Below are positions 10,750 to 22,500 of a DNA stretch of 64,000 nucleotides, piece by piece. The notes below the pieces were generated by a model that did no database searches, was not told the DNA's origin, and worked only from the letters and a program-made list of their open reading frames with translations. How positions within the stretch are numbered: position 1 is the first letter of the stretch; each line of letters starts with the position of its first letter. The translations under genes and the position numbers were made by a program. Source of the stretch: Ianthella basta (Eukaryota > Porifera > Demospongiae > Verongiida > Ianthellidae); the NCBI GenBank assembly GCA_964019415.1, contig OZ025874.1, positions 4,925,196-4,989,195 on the forward strand, read 5' to 3'.

Positions 10750-12275
10750 TACAAGCTTTCAGATGTCAACTGCATATGTCTTCTAGCAGTAAAGCACCTA
10801 CATAAAACACAAAATACAAACCTTGATGCTGCCCTAATCTGTTCATAAAGTACATCATTCTATAAACCCAAGCACGACCAAGCAATTAGCCATTTATTAG
10901 TTCTAGAAAATTCCTCACATGTATGGGCACTTACGTGCATAATAGCATGCTAGCCCCACTAGACAATACCAGATTACATAATATTATGCCATAGGTATAG
11001 TAACGTGGGGTATATCCTGTCACATAAGACGAAGCGAGTCCTCTTCGGGCAAGACTGGACTTTGACGTGATACTAGCCTGCCTTGGAGGAAGACAGGGTA
11101 CTACTGTGCGTGACACCAAACCGAATGAGGCTCTTGCTGCTATTGGTGCAGAAAAACTCTGACCTAATCCCAACACTCTCGCAGAGGGTGTTTCCGGTCA
11201 CGAGTGGGTGTTTCCGGATGAGTGTAGAAACGTGCTAAGAGAATAGTGCAAAGTAACAGAATGCAGCTTTTACGGTGTCCAGAGATGTCTACTGTGCTCT
11301 TGGTATCAACACAAGCTAGCAATAGCACAGAAGTGGCAGGTAGAGACCATGCTCTTTGAGGGGTACTTAATACAATGCGGTGGAGCTATTTCTTGCATTC
11401 AGTGTACTCTGCCCAAAATTCCATAGCTAGACTGTAAATCCAACCAATACCAACATTACAGAGGATACACAGGCTATTCAGGTACAGCACTAGTTGGTTT
11501 AAAGTCACACAGCAAATCAAATTGGCAAATGCAGTAATTTCTACTGCCTACAGGTCAGCATAATCTGGCTCCCTATCCACATTAACACCCACATAGACAA
11601 TGTATACTTGCGTTGATCACAAGGTCCTAGTTCTTTGGTATCAGAAATAGGCACACCCACGAGTTACCTTAACCACCCACAGGCAATGACTACAAGTCAT
11701 AATTAAGCAACAAGTTAAACACATACACTAGTATCCCCTTCCCAGTCAGCTCTCGTCAAGTCGACTCCACTAGCGTAACTCTGACTGATTAAAGGGAGAA
11801 ACGCCCTGAATAACCTGATATACATATGGCAAAGTTAAATAAGCCCGTCGTTCTTCACCATCAATCTCACCTTCAACCACACAACTTGTGCTGTTGCCAA
11901 TAGGCCTAAGATCACTGTGGCCACCTGCGACCCGACCGAGCTCTTAAAGTGCGCGCGTATAGGCGTTTAGCCACCGTTGGACGGGCGCTTAAATTTTTGC
12001 TTCCGTTTCCCAGCTGCTGATGACGTGCTAGGTTCGTAAGACACTTCCCTGTAGCTTAGCTGCTAGCTACCTAAGTAACGACGCCACATAGCTAGTTACC
12101 AGGCAAGTGGCTCCTCTAAACTTCTCCTAAGTAATAGCTTACTCATTCCAAGACATTGGAAGAGTACCAATGAGTCTCCTACTATGAGCAACACTGAAAC
12201 TCACCAAAAAATTCTAGCTAAAACACTATCACTCTACTGCTCATAGGCATTTCAGCCACTAGCTACCAACCAACG
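10750..12275. other. No gene recognised
   Basis: An 81-codon minus ORF at 10931-11176 begins with a basic, Ala/Ser-rich stretch but lacks support. The duplicated phrase GGGTGTTTCCGG near 11187-11215 resembles the end sequence of the MITE at 12276. Otherwise no exon, TIR or tandem repeat seen. Confidence 0.4.
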
Positions 12276-12469
12276 TAAAGTAGGGGGTTTCTGAACAAGA
12301 TGGGGTTTCCAAACACAGTGTCACCCTCCACTTGTACTTGAAGGAACAGCTTCTTGCCACTTCAGTCCTAACATTGGCTCCTGCACTAACTGCGTACAGA
12401 GAAGGAAACTGTTCTACTGTGTACTGGCAAAAATAGGTGCAGTGTTTGGAATCTCTCTACCCTACTTTA
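12276..12469. mobile_element. TA-flanked MITE, copy 1
   Basis: Begins TAAAGTAGGGGGTTTC and ends with the complementary CCCTACTTTA; the second inverted block (TTTCCAAACAC / GTGTTTGGAA) lies just inside. About 194 bp, no coding capacity. A second copy sits at 32302-32500 beside the C1D start codon. TA at both outer edges suggests a Tc1/mariner-style target duplication. Confidence 0.6.
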
Positions 12470-13734
12470 TACATTCTACCCAAAACTTTCAATCCAATAA
12501 AGTTACACAGCTGAAGGAAAGAGCATTGGCTGACTGCGCAGTGTGACAGAGGTACATATTAAAGAGACTGATCATGCCTCTTCCCTTGCCACACCAGCCT
12601 TAGATGGAGTCAAGAAAACCATGACAGCAATCCCAATCAGAAATCTGAAAGGACATATCTTCAAGGAGTCTTAGCCAGTGCGCTTATGGACAAGAATTTA
12701 CCCTCTAGCCAATACTTCGATAGCTAATGGATAGCTAATAATTAAGGACTCCGTAAGATGTGTTGGGTCAAGTAGGAGTACAGTGCAAGTATGTAGCTAC
12801 TAGCCATCATGACTAACTTGGTTTCAGTAACGATATATACAAATCTTCGTAGAGATCAGAGTTTTCTCACATTTGCATTCATTCCATTGACTGAATGGCT
12901 TGCCCCTAAAAGAGAGATTAATACCTTCACTGTGCACTGACTCTCAGCTCATCATACCATAGACACTCGACAGAAGGGTCGAGTGTCTATGATCCGACAC
13001 AGGACACATTCAGTAGGCATTCAGCTAGACTAACCATAAAATACCTTAAAGCTGAGGGATGCCGATCACAAAGACACTCACGTGTCAGGGACTGCCTTCT
13101 AGGTATCCGGGTTAAGCGCTGAGGGCCAGTTCTAGGACAAGTTCTTACACTTAAATAAAATTCCTTCCGCGCTCACTGACTAAAACATGGCTTCCACTGA
13201 TCAGCATGTCGAAGGCTCAGTTACTGAGTATATTAGTCGCTATGATTAGTGGGTCAGTACTATCATGCTAGTGTCCATGGTACCCTGTACCTAGTTCAAT
13301 GCAGCAATTCAAACAAAGTCGGACCACAAAGCGTGTACACGTACCTGTAGATTAGAATATAGCGCTAACTAGCTCCAATGTCTTCATTGTCCGTACCTCG
13401 ATGAACAATGCCTAGGTGCTGAGCGGATGAAGTTTAGAGTCAAATTAATTGTCAATCTTGCTACTGTGCAGATTATAGAAGTCTTCAAGATGCTATAATA
13501 GCTAGTAGTTAGTTATCCTTACTATTTTGTAGTTTCTGAACTATTTTCAGTGTGCAGCTAGCTAGCTAGCTAGCTAAGCTGTAGCTACGTACTAACCCAC
13601 CACCGTAGGACGTTGATGCTGCTATTGGACCTTATTTCTGTAGCCCTGGGGCTCCAGGTTTTGGCTAGCTAAGTACCTGGGTTCCGCGCTAACATAATAT
13701 CGAAAAGAACACAAAACGGCAACCGGAAGCCAAC
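12470..13734. other. No gene recognised
   Basis: Contains a perfect 13-bp hairpin CATAGACACTCGA / complement at 12958-12991 with an 8-nt loop, and a GCTA microsatellite at about 13556-13577. No coding exon recognised. Confidence 0.45.
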
Positions 13735-13850
13735 TAGTCTGGATCGCTAGACCGTCCCAATCACGCCCAGGGCGCTTAGCAGGGAAGGAAATTGTCTATA
13801 AATAGCGGGGATAGCGAATAGTTCACACCTTTTCCGACCAATCAGATGCG
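13735..13850 (+). mobile_element. Solo left end of the RecQ/DUF6589 element family
   Basis: TAGTCTGG, CGCTAGACCGTCCC, GCGCTTAG, ATAGCG, TAGTTCACACCTT and CGACCAATCAGATGC occur in the same order and spacing as at the left terminus of the complete element (49120-49230). The copy stops at a decayed LINE near 13850; no right end is nearby. Confidence 0.75.
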
Positions 13851-13889
13851 TTTTATTTTGTTGTGTGAAACTGATCATGGTGGCCAGGT

Positions 13890-15540
13890 GTTGGAAGATG
13901 AGGTGGATGTTATTGAGACATGCTGTAAGGGAGGCAGTAGCTAGCAGATGATGATTGAGAAATAATGTTGGAGGAGGTGAGAAGGAAGTAAAAACCCAAA
14001 GTTGAGGAAGGCACCTGGTGTGTGGGGTGATGCTGGAGATACTCAAAGCCAGAGAAGTGGTGATGAAATGGTTGGCGTTGTTGTTCAATATAGTATGGAG
14101 AGTGGGTGTAGCCATAGCAGATTGGGGCAAAAGCGCAGATCATCCCCTCTACAAGAAGGGTAGCACATTGGAATGCTTGAATTACAGAGGGATAATCCTT
14201 TTGAGCATGGTTGGTAAGGTGCATACAAGAGTGATAAATGACAAGGTGAAATTGAAAACAGCAGAGAAAGTGATGCTGTAGAGGTTCATTGCTGCATGGT
14301 GTATTGTTGCTAGAAGGGGGAGAATTACTGGAGCAGATCGCAGCAGAAAACATTAATTCAATAGAACAAGACGTTTCGATCCGAAGATCTTCATCAGTTG
14401 TAGAATCTTCCCAATCTTCCATGCAACTGATGAAGATCTTTGGATCAAAACGTCTTGTTCTATTGAATTAATGTTTCCTGCTGCGATCTGCTCCAGTAAT
14501 TCTCCCCCTTCTAGCAGCAGAGAAAGTGATGAATGAGCAAGAAGGGTTTTAGGGCAGGTAGGGGATGTAATGATCAGATCTTTGCAGTGAGGCAGATTGT
14601 GGAGAAGACCATTGAAAGGACAAGGTGGTGTACATGGCATTTGCGGAGTTAGAGAAGGTGTATGATAATGTGAATAGGGAAGAGTTATGGTGAATGCTGG
14701 AAGAATATAGTGTTGAGGATAGATTGTTACGGGCAGTTCAGTCAATGTATTGCTACATGAGGATGGGAAGGCAAGCGTCAAGATTGGAGATAGAGAGTCA
14801 GAGTGGTTTGGGATGCTTAGGAGTATGAGGCAAGGCTACACAGTATTACCATGGTTGTTAAAGTTAGCAAGGGAGAAAGGTGACTGTGGAGCGAGAGATG
14901 GAGATCAGGATGTTGAGCGGGTAGAAGAAATGAAATATTTGGGAGGTGATGAAAATTGTTAAGTAGTGATGGTAGAATGCAGAAGGAAGTAGAGGCAAGA
15001 ATTGGGAGTGCTATGAGAATGATTGGAGCAATGAGTGAGACAGTATTGAGGAGAGAGCTATATAAGTAAAGGCACAAAGTTGAAAGTAGTTAATGCCACA
15101 GTGATGCCATCTTTGTTGTATGGTTGTGAGGTGTAGAGTTAGATGAAGCAGCAGATCGAAAGTGCAGGCTGCACAAATGAATGTACTAAGAAGAATACAA
15201 GGAGTAAGTAAAATGGAGAGAATAAGATGAAGTGAAGATTATTAGACAGTGACTGGGGCAGGAAGGCGCATTAGATGTGATAAGGAGAAGGCAGGAAAAT
15301 TGGAAATGCAGATTGAATGAGATGAACAGTCTGTGACAGAGTGACTGAAGATGTACGTAGGTGAGATGGAAGGAAGAAGGCCGAGAGGTAGATCAATGAT
15401 GAGATGGAGTGATAATTTATGTGATTTATGTATCTGTATTTACTTTTCAGACTGATATCATGTATACTGTCTTAGAGATGACCTCTAGGAACTGGAGATA
15501 TGCCTTTATTGATTGATTGATTGATTGAAGCTGGTAGGAA
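13890..15540 (+). pseudogene. Decayed LINE reverse transcriptase with ATTG-repeat tail
   Basis: Broken plus-strand frames carry the RT landmarks of a non-LTR retrotransposon: PLYKKGS then NYRGIILLSMVGK (14140-14220), GFRAGRGCNDQIFAV (14550-14590), a degraded catalytic region (14630-14830), and a late EEMKYLGG (14920-14945). Many stops and frameshifts; no intact YADD box. A hairpin insertion (14276-14516) splits it. The 3' end runs into ATTG repeats (about 15513-15535), which look like the tandem-repeat tail of a LINE; similar tails occur at 17373 and 47960. Confidence 0.7.
14276..14516. mobile_element. 241-bp hairpin insertion with two opposed hammerhead-like cores and 15-bp target duplication
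   Basis: GCAGAGAAAGTGATG flanks the insert at 14261-14275 and 14517-14531. The insert is a large inverted repeat (about 14327-14400 against 14422-14515). The left arm on the minus strand has CTGATGA (14397-14391), one extra A, a GATC/GATC stem with a TTCG loop, then GAAAC (14377-14373) and GTCTTGTT. The right arm on the plus strand repeats it at 14427-14451 with AAAAC in place of GAAAC. This is the core pattern of hammerhead ribozymes, which are known at the ends of Penelope-like elements and retrozymes. The extra base before the stem and an unresolved stem I mean self-cleavage is not assured. Confidence 0.7.
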
Positions 15541-15581
15541 TGATGGTTAAAGCTCCACTGTGTAGCTAACAGCTAGCCTTT

Positions 15582-15640
15582 ACTTGTTTCTGCACTTTTT
15601 GTGCCGTCCCTACATCCCTTACTATTTTTGTAGAAAATGT
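15582..15640 (-). repeat. Dispersed repeat with GGATGTAGGGATGGCA core, copy 1
   Basis: On the minus strand: a TACAAAAATAGTAAG block, GGATGTAGGGACGGCA, then CAGAAACAAGTAAAGGCT. The same order occurs at 31905-31965 and 47303-47362 on the plus strand. Confidence 0.6.
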
Positions 15641-17360
15641 GTATTAATTCTAGTTTCTGCGCTTTTTATGGTGTTCAAGTTGCACAAGTTGCAACCACAG
15701 GACATCCTTGCATGTATAGGACCTTATTTCTGGAGTTAGTCGGCACCTCTGCTTTAGGCCACCGGAACGAGCTGGGAAATGGCGACCGGAAGCTAACCAA
15801 GTATTAATTAAAAATGGCGTGATATGTATGACCACGGATGTCCTTTGTGACGACGCCAAGCTCACTTGGACCGAAGATTGTCTCGTATGCGCCTCCGAGC
15901 GGATATCTAACGGTCTTACGAGACTATTGAACAGACATTGAAGGAACAGTGGGCGGAAAGCTGCCGGTCGTCAACGTCATTGTACTAAAAATGGCGTCTT
16001 GCGCGCAACAACGTCTCCGGATAGACCCGGTATCCGTAATGAGTGACGCTTGCTCGCGGTGGTTTCTAATTTACAAAAGAATACAGTTAGGTTAATTTGC
16101 AGTAAGTTCGTCTTGGAGTTAGTTCGATAGCTAATTTAGTTCTTCAGCTGCAGCTGGCGACGAAGAATATGAAGACGAAAATGGATGTTTTTAGCGTCAT
16201 TTCTCGCTGGTAGACCATGTTCGCTTGCCTTCCAGGTTAGTTCAGTGTAAGAATAGTTGGTATTTAATCCTACTAAGCCTTCTTTTGGCGGTTATTAGCG
16301 CTTTTCGCGATTTCGTCCCTATACCGAAGCTATTGTGATCGAAACACCCTGTACCATCCCTACATAGACAGTACTATTGTACTCTCTGATTATTATGTCT
16401 ATAAAATTATATAACTTGTGCAATCGCGTGGGATATATATTAGCTATAGATTTTATCCTTAGTCTTCATGTACAGAGTCTGCATGTGACAGCTGTGTTAG
16501 CTATGTGGCTGGTTCCGAACTGCAAAGTAGTTATGTTGTATGAAATTAACTAACTGCATTAATGACTGGTACTGTAGCCTATCTGCATTGATTACTATTA
16601 TGCATAAAATAAAAGAATCTTGTGGGGCTGCCACATGTATGCTCTTGCAGTCATCACATAACCCACCCCAATGAACCTCCACCATGCAATGGCAGCTTTA
16701 AATTGAGTTTGAGCCCAGCCCTGCACACCAATGGGTACACCAGATCATGCAATGATTTCTCATAATGCATTGACAGCTAGCCCACTGTGTGTTCTCTAGC
16801 TTGTCAACTCCTGCAGCCATTGCAGGGTAGGCTGAGGCCATATACAAGCTAGAGCCTCCTGCGCATGAAATATATTTGAAAATATTACATATCCTTGCCC
16901 ACATGAACATCTTCACCTGCATTCTTCCAGCCTCATTGGACCCTTCAGAGAACAGTCCATCAGCAGGGCGAGTATGCTAGCAATGAGATGTGTTATACTG
17001 ACTCAGTCACTGGGAGAAGCCAAAGTTGTGGGTAGTGACGTTTGTACCTGGTCCAGAGGTTCATGTGCCCTAGAAACGTATATATACTCGGCACAACCAA
17101 ACTGAGTGCCATGTGCCACAGCTTGCACTGCATGTGTGCTGCCTATACAATCCTCCTTATGCACCCTCTTAAGCTTTCTGTCTGCTATGACCAAATTTTG
17201 CTGGAGATGTGCATGCATATTTGTCCCTACGATTGCCATATATAGCTCTATTTTGTTCATAAATTAACACAGAATTGTTTGCTGCACATGCACCTTAGTC
17301 CGTACTGTATCCCACCATTGTGCAGGTGAAGTATTAATATTCCCTTAGCAGCACTGAAAG
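15641..17360. other. No gene recognised; contains dispersed repeats
   Basis: A repeat at 16168-16365 is shared with 31203-31395: AAGACGAAAATGGAT, TTTCTCGCTG, GCCTTCCAGGT, CAGTGTAAGAATAGTT, CGCTTTTCGC, TTTCGTCCCTATACC, in order. A shorter block near 15720-15780 (ACCTTATTTCTGGAG) is shared with 13630 and, inverted, with 30600-30660. ORFs at 16497-17260 show no recognisable product. Confidence 0.5.
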
Positions 17361-17372
17361 ATCGGATGTATA

Positions 17373-17399
17373 TCAATCAATCAATCAATCAATCAATCA
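17373..17399 (+). repeat. ATCA microsatellite
   Basis: About seven ATCA units. It is the complement of the TGAT/ATTG tails at 15513 and 47960, so it may be the antisense tail of a decayed retroelement. Confidence 0.8.
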
Positions 17400-17629
17400 T
17401 TATTAAAGTGCACCATTCCCATTGGCACTAGGGCACAGATTGGCCCCATGCAGCACTTACACACAACAGGCAAAATGAATACTCATGAACCTGCAGTAGT
17501 GTTACCCAAACCTTGCATGCCACATACATACAATGATACGAATGCGAAAAATCCTGTGTGGCTAGGTACCGACATACGTATCTATCACCGAACTTCACTA
17601 GCCAAAACTTTGAATCAATAAAGCCAAAC

Positions 17630-17660
17630 GTTTCGACAACTATGCAGTTGTCATCGTCAG
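17630..17660 (-). ncRNA. Hammerhead-ribozyme-like core beside Penelope-like endonuclease
   Basis: On the minus strand: CTGACGA (17660-17654), one extra T, a perfect 7-bp stem GACAACT/AGTTGTC with GCAT loop, then GAAAC (17634-17630). It lies about 150 bp 3' of the endonuclease remnant on the same strand, where Penelope-like elements carry hammerheads. Downstream GTTTGGC lacks the usual U before the cleavage position, and the extra base before stem II is not canonical, so activity is doubtful. Confidence 0.5.
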
Positions 17661-17801
17661 CGGCGAATACAAAACAAAGGATAAGCTCGCTTTAAGTACA
17701 CTAAAAAGGCGGGAAAAGGTATGAAATCAAAACAGGAGTGACAGCTAATGACATACATGAATAAATTAACTGTTGAAATTAAGGGGGGCAGAGTTAGTGA
17801 T

Positions 17802-18100
17802 CTAATTAGAAAACAATGAATTGTACAGCTGGGGCATTGAGCCTGTGTCCCTATTTAATGCTCTGACCTGTGATCTAATGTGTATGGATTCTAAGATTAG
17901 TCTCTGGTGTGAATGTGGCTGATGGTCTAGTACCTTGACGTTGTCCCAATCCACTGGGTGGTGGGCTCCCCAGGCATGCTCTGCCAGTGCAGAGGTAGCT
18001 GCTTGCCCTGAATGAATGCCATGCTGCTCCGCATGAAGAAGGCAGACTCCATCTCTGACATCTCTATGACAGACTGAGGTGCTCTGCAGGCCGACTTCCA
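17802..18100 (-). pseudogene. Penelope-like element endonuclease (GIY-YIG) C-terminal fragment, inverted
   Basis: The minus frame reads SALAEHAWGAHHPVDWDNVKV, then an LILESIHIRS segment and LNRDTGSMPQLYNSLF before a stop at 17802. This is the conserved C-terminal end of the GIY-YIG endonuclease in Penelope-like elements. The part toward 18100, which should hold the GIY-YIG catalytic core, is scrambled. It abuts, head to head at about 18100, the plus-strand RT of apparently the same kind of element. Confidence 0.65.
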
Positions 18101-19294
18101 CTCCTGCATGGGCTTCCGAAGGTGCACAAACCCAAGGTCCCCCTTCGTCCCATTGTGTCCTTCGTACACTCACCCACCTATCAGCTGTCTAAACACCTGA
18201 CCAAGCTGTTGTCACCCCTAGTGGGGAACTCCCCTTCCCATGTACGGAACTCCCACAGCTTCTGTCAAATTATCCAACCACAAGTCCTGCAGGAGGGTGA
18301 GGTTCTTGCTTCCTTTGACGTGGTTTCACTGTTCACCAATGTCCCGGTGGACCTTGCTCTGGCGGTGGCCCGACGGCGGTTGCAAGAAGACAGTGCCCTG
18401 AGTGACTGCACGTGCCTGAGTGTCAAGGAAATGATGGAGCTCCTAGAATTCTGCCTCTCCACCACATTCTTAGGCTTTCATGGGATGGTGTACAGACAGA
18501 CATTTGGCACGGCAATGGGGTCCCCAGTATCGGTGACAGTTGCTAACCTAGTGATGGAAGATGTGGAACAGAGAGCTCTGGCAACGACAGACATGCACCC
18601 CCGGTTCTGGAAACGGTATGTTGATGACACATGCACAGTACTACCAGCCGACAATGTGCAGAGGTTCCTGGACCATCTGAACGAGGTGGAGCCTAGCATC
18701 CGCTTCACAGTAGAAGTGGAGTCGGACGGGAAGCTGCCATTCCTCGACGTGCTACTAAGACATAACCCTGACGGCTCAGTGTTGACAACAGTTTACATGA
18801 AGCCTTCACACACTGATAGGTACTTTGCATCCCACCACCCCCTTGCCCACAAAATCGCAGTTGTCAGAACGCTACACAGCAGAGCAGAGACCATCAACTC
18901 GTCTGTGGTAAGCAAGGATGAAGAGATGAGGCACTTCAGGCAGGCCCTCACTGCTAACGGCTACCCCAAAGGGGTGATCCAACGCCACTCGACGGAGTGG
19001 TCCACCAGACCAGTGGACCAAGATGACACTCAGGGCCCAGTCATCACACTACCCTACGTGCGAGGGGTGTCGGAGGCAGTGAGACGCATCCTTACTCCAG
19101 TAGGTGTCAGGGTCTCCTTCCGGCCACACACAACACTCAGGCAGCTTCTGTCAAGACCAAAAGACCTCGTCAGGAATAGGAACCCGGGTTCCTATTGCAG
19201 TTATACCCCGGAGGAGGCCTCTTATAGCAGTTATGTTCTGGAATTTAACACCTTAGTGTTGCTATGGCAATGGGGGTATATATATAAATGTTAA
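18101..19294 (+). CDS. Penelope-like element reverse transcriptase, open but truncated
   Basis: About 395 codons without a stop. The order is that of Penelope-like RTs: GLPKVHKPKVPLRPIVSF, then FDVVSLFTNVPVDLA, the GTAMGSPVSVTVANLVME block, the catalytic KRYVDDTCTVL (YVDD aspartates present), PFLDVLLRH, and MKPSHTDRYF followed by HHPLAHK. The frame is already inside the domain at 18101, so the N-terminal part is lost, and it leaves homology after LRQLLSRPKDLV, just where the GIY-YIG endonuclease should begin. These RTs prime at exposed 3' ends, including telomeres. The open frame suggests a fairly young fragment, but it cannot move without its endonuclease. Confidence 0.85.
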   Translation, partial: LLHGLPKVHKPKVPLRPIVSFVHSPTYQLSKHLTKLLSPLVGNSPSHVRNSHSFCQIIQPQVLQEGEVLASFDVVSLFTNVPVDLALAVARRRLQEDSALSDCTCLSVKEMMELLEFCLSTTFLGFHGMVYRQTFGTAMGSPVSVTVANLVMEDVEQRALATTDMHPRFWKRYVDDTCTVLPADNVQRFLDHLNEVEPSIRFTVEVESDGKLPFLDVLLRHNPDGSVLTTVYMKPSHTDRYFASHHPLAHKIAVVRTLHSRAETINSSVVSKDEEMRHFRQALTANGYPKGVIQRHSTEWSTRPVDQDDTQGPVITLPYVRGVSEAVRRILTPVGVRVSFRPHTTLRQLLSRPKDLVRNRNPGSYCSYTPEEASYSSYVLEFNTLVLLWQWGYIYKC

Positions 19295-19575
19295 AACCCT
19301 CCTAAACAACAAATATAAACTGTCGTTCAATGGAGATGTGCTAAAGGTCTGTAAGGTAAGACTGGGAGTATATTTGATGCAGAGTTAGTGAATGTTATTC
19401 TTAACAATACTGTAATATTGCAACAAGTTCTAGAAAGAATTACTTTAGTAGTGGTTTCACTTCAATTGCTGTGTGAACAAGCACCATGCTGTTCCAGCCA
19501 CAAAATGATATGAACGATATACAATGTAATGTGCTTCTACAGATAGTTTCACAAGTCATGTTATGCATATGTAGG

Positions 19576-22500
19576 TTACTCAGATGGAGACATTGGTGGC
19601 TTCCACGACAAAACCTTTTCATTTGTGGTAGAATACGGCACATACTCCAATTCAGTACTGGAGACGTTTTCTTTGTGTTGATCATAGAACTTCCTCGGTG
19701 GAGGTGGCACTTTGGTGGGAGGATCATCAGTCGTGTGATGCAACCAGCGATGCCTGTATGTTTATAGAAAGCACAGAATACCACACACATTATTAGTGAC
19801 CTGGAAAGCCTAGTGGATCCAGGGAGTAACACAGTTCATTTACCTCCTACACATTTATACCCACCCACCCACCCATACACCCACCTCCAATCTCACATCT
19901 ACCCAAAGATGACACACAAGCGAGCATGTACTGAACACACACAGGAGATTAGTAGCTACAGATGAACACAGACTGGGCATAGCATCCTAAAGACACTTCC
20001 AAACTACTTGCGCATTCTCCAAGACCTCTGCACCTGATTCGTTGCTGGCCATTAGAGTTGCCATTGGCTCACATTTGGCTCAAATTGTAAGACAGATGCT
20101 GTTAGATCATAACATTTCGACCTAATCCATGACCCTATCCATATAATTTTACTAAGTAAGGCTCCCGACTGGTCAAACAGTATCAGATGTCATGCTTGTA
20201 ACATCTATTTAGGAATGTGCCTGATAAAAGTGGCTACTCCAATACTAGCGTACTTCAGCAAACCCAGCCAAACGGCAGTGGTGAAGAACAATTGAAGGCC
20301 ATGGATAGGCTTCTTCTGATGTATTCAAGGGGCAGCACACCCAAATCCATATGTACACGTAAGAGAAAAGCAGTGTAGGCTGCTCATACCCCATTTGTTT
20401 TTTTCATCTTCTCCTCCTACCCACTGAATTTTTGCAATATACTAACGCATGATAAAAGAGCATCTACGGACCCAGGTCATGCACAAGGACTCGCTTATGC
20501 ATGTTCAGGGCAAATATCTGAGTGCCAGTGGCAATCCAATAAGTACAGCATTAGAGCGAGTATAAACTTTGTCTTCCTGTGTATTAACATACCCCAATGC
20601 CGCCATCTTTGTTGCCAGTTCATCTAGAGAGGCATAGAACTGTGTTCTATGTTCTGCAATTCAGAAACGGGTATTATTTGTGGTGCGGAGGGTGGGACTA
20701 ACAAACACTTTATAGTACCTGTGGACTATCTGTCTGGTAGGGTGCTGCCATCAATTGGATTACTGAGGAGTTCCAGTTAATTGACAATGATCGGTAGCTA
20801 TCGAAGCTAGATACTGTCTATGCTAACTTAATGGAGTTGATGGCAAGCCGGTTGGTGGAGGTGAGGAGTTAGCATAAGAAAAGTTAACAATAGTTTAGTA
20901 AGCAGTTGGTGGAGTTGAAGAGGTCAGTTTGTAAGGCTGAATCTGCTTGGTTGTGAAGTAGATCGAGAGACGACAAAAGTGAAAAGAGGAAGGCATATCT
21001 AGAGAAGCAGAGGTTCTATGCTAAAGTTGTGTGTAGGGCGAAGAGAGAGTATGAACAGAGTATGAGAACCAAGTTGGAAAAGAAAGCTGGTTCTGGTAAT
21101 TTTTGGAAGTGGGTCAGGGCTGTTGGTGTGACTAATAAGAGTAGGTGCAGGGTCAACCTGGAGGAGGTGTACAACCAACAGGGTGAGATTAAAACTGGGA
21201 ATGATGCTGTGGAGGTGTGGAGGTCTTACTTTGAGTCACTGCTGGGTGGTCAAACTGAGCAAGACGAAGTGGACTAGTGAATTTGAGGCTGTACATTCAA
21301 TGATGTGTGGTGGAGATGGAGCTCAATCCGACTTGTGTAGTCTGTTGGACATGCATATACTCCAAGATGAAGTGGACTGTGCCTTTTCCAGGGTGAAGAA
21401 AGAAGCTGCTCCTGGGAAGGACTGGATATCCTTTCAAATGATGAGTACTGCCGTTTTAAGAGCTTTGTGGCTTGCTCTGTTTGGAGCATGCTGGAAGAGT
21501 GGTATGATTCCATCGGAATGGTGGAGAAGCTTGGTGGTTCCGGTTCCCAAAAGGCAGTGTGGTGGTGTGTGTGCCTGACAGATTTAGAGGAACTGCATTG
21601 ACTTCAGCGGTGTGTAAGGTCTTCTGTCACATTTTGTAGGAGAGGTTAGCTACAGCGGGGTTGCGGAATACAATTTGGTGGTGGAAGAACAAGATGGCTT
21701 CAAATAATTGTTTCACTGATGCTATTGGTTCAGACTAAACTTGCTACGCAGGAGGGTGGCTTTTTGGCTGCCTTCACTGATTTCAGTAAGGCTTATGACA
21801 GAGAATGTAGGGAGAAGCTGTGGTAGTACTTGAGGGGGTATGATGTTAGTGGGAAGTTCCTAGTAATGCTAAAGTTGCTGTACCTTAAAAAATCAGTGGA
21901 AGTGAAGATTAACAACAAGCGAAGTGATCACTTTCCAGTGAGTGCTGGTCTCAGGCATGATTGTGTGTTGTCTTCTCTGTTATTCTCACTGTACATCCAG
22001 GGCCATAGGACATGGTATAGCCGGTACGGCTATGGCCATACCGGTTTTTGGCCAGACAACAGTTCTATATATTTTTAAAATGCAGTGTTTTTAGCTACTA
22101 AAGTGTTACCCCTACCCCCTACCCCAAACTAACCGCAGTTTGGGAGTCAATACAAGCATACCAATGACTCTAGACACAGGTTGCAGATAGTGAAAAAGCC
22201 AGTCAGACCAGTTTGTTGTGCCACACACACCCGTGACTTGCTCAGTGCAACTGTTTCGCCACCATGTTTTCTGACGTAATTCGCCATTAAAAACATGGCA
22301 ACTTAAAGTCATTGCTGAACAGCTGGGATTAGCAGCTGCTAATCACTGTAGCGTTTAAATTAGACTAACCAATCGATGGCTTGCATGTGTTAAATGTGAA
22401 GTCAGAGCAACATGGTGACACAGAGTCAACTGGAGCTGTCTCTTCCTGACGTTGGTGAAACTCCCTATCAGCCTTTACACTACGATCATTTGGAAAGACA

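Noticed and set aside
14373..14397. Fully canonical active hammerhead ribozyme
   Set aside because: The CUGANGA box and GAAA are present, but an extra base precedes stem II and I could not pair stem I convincingly, so I call it hammerhead-like only.
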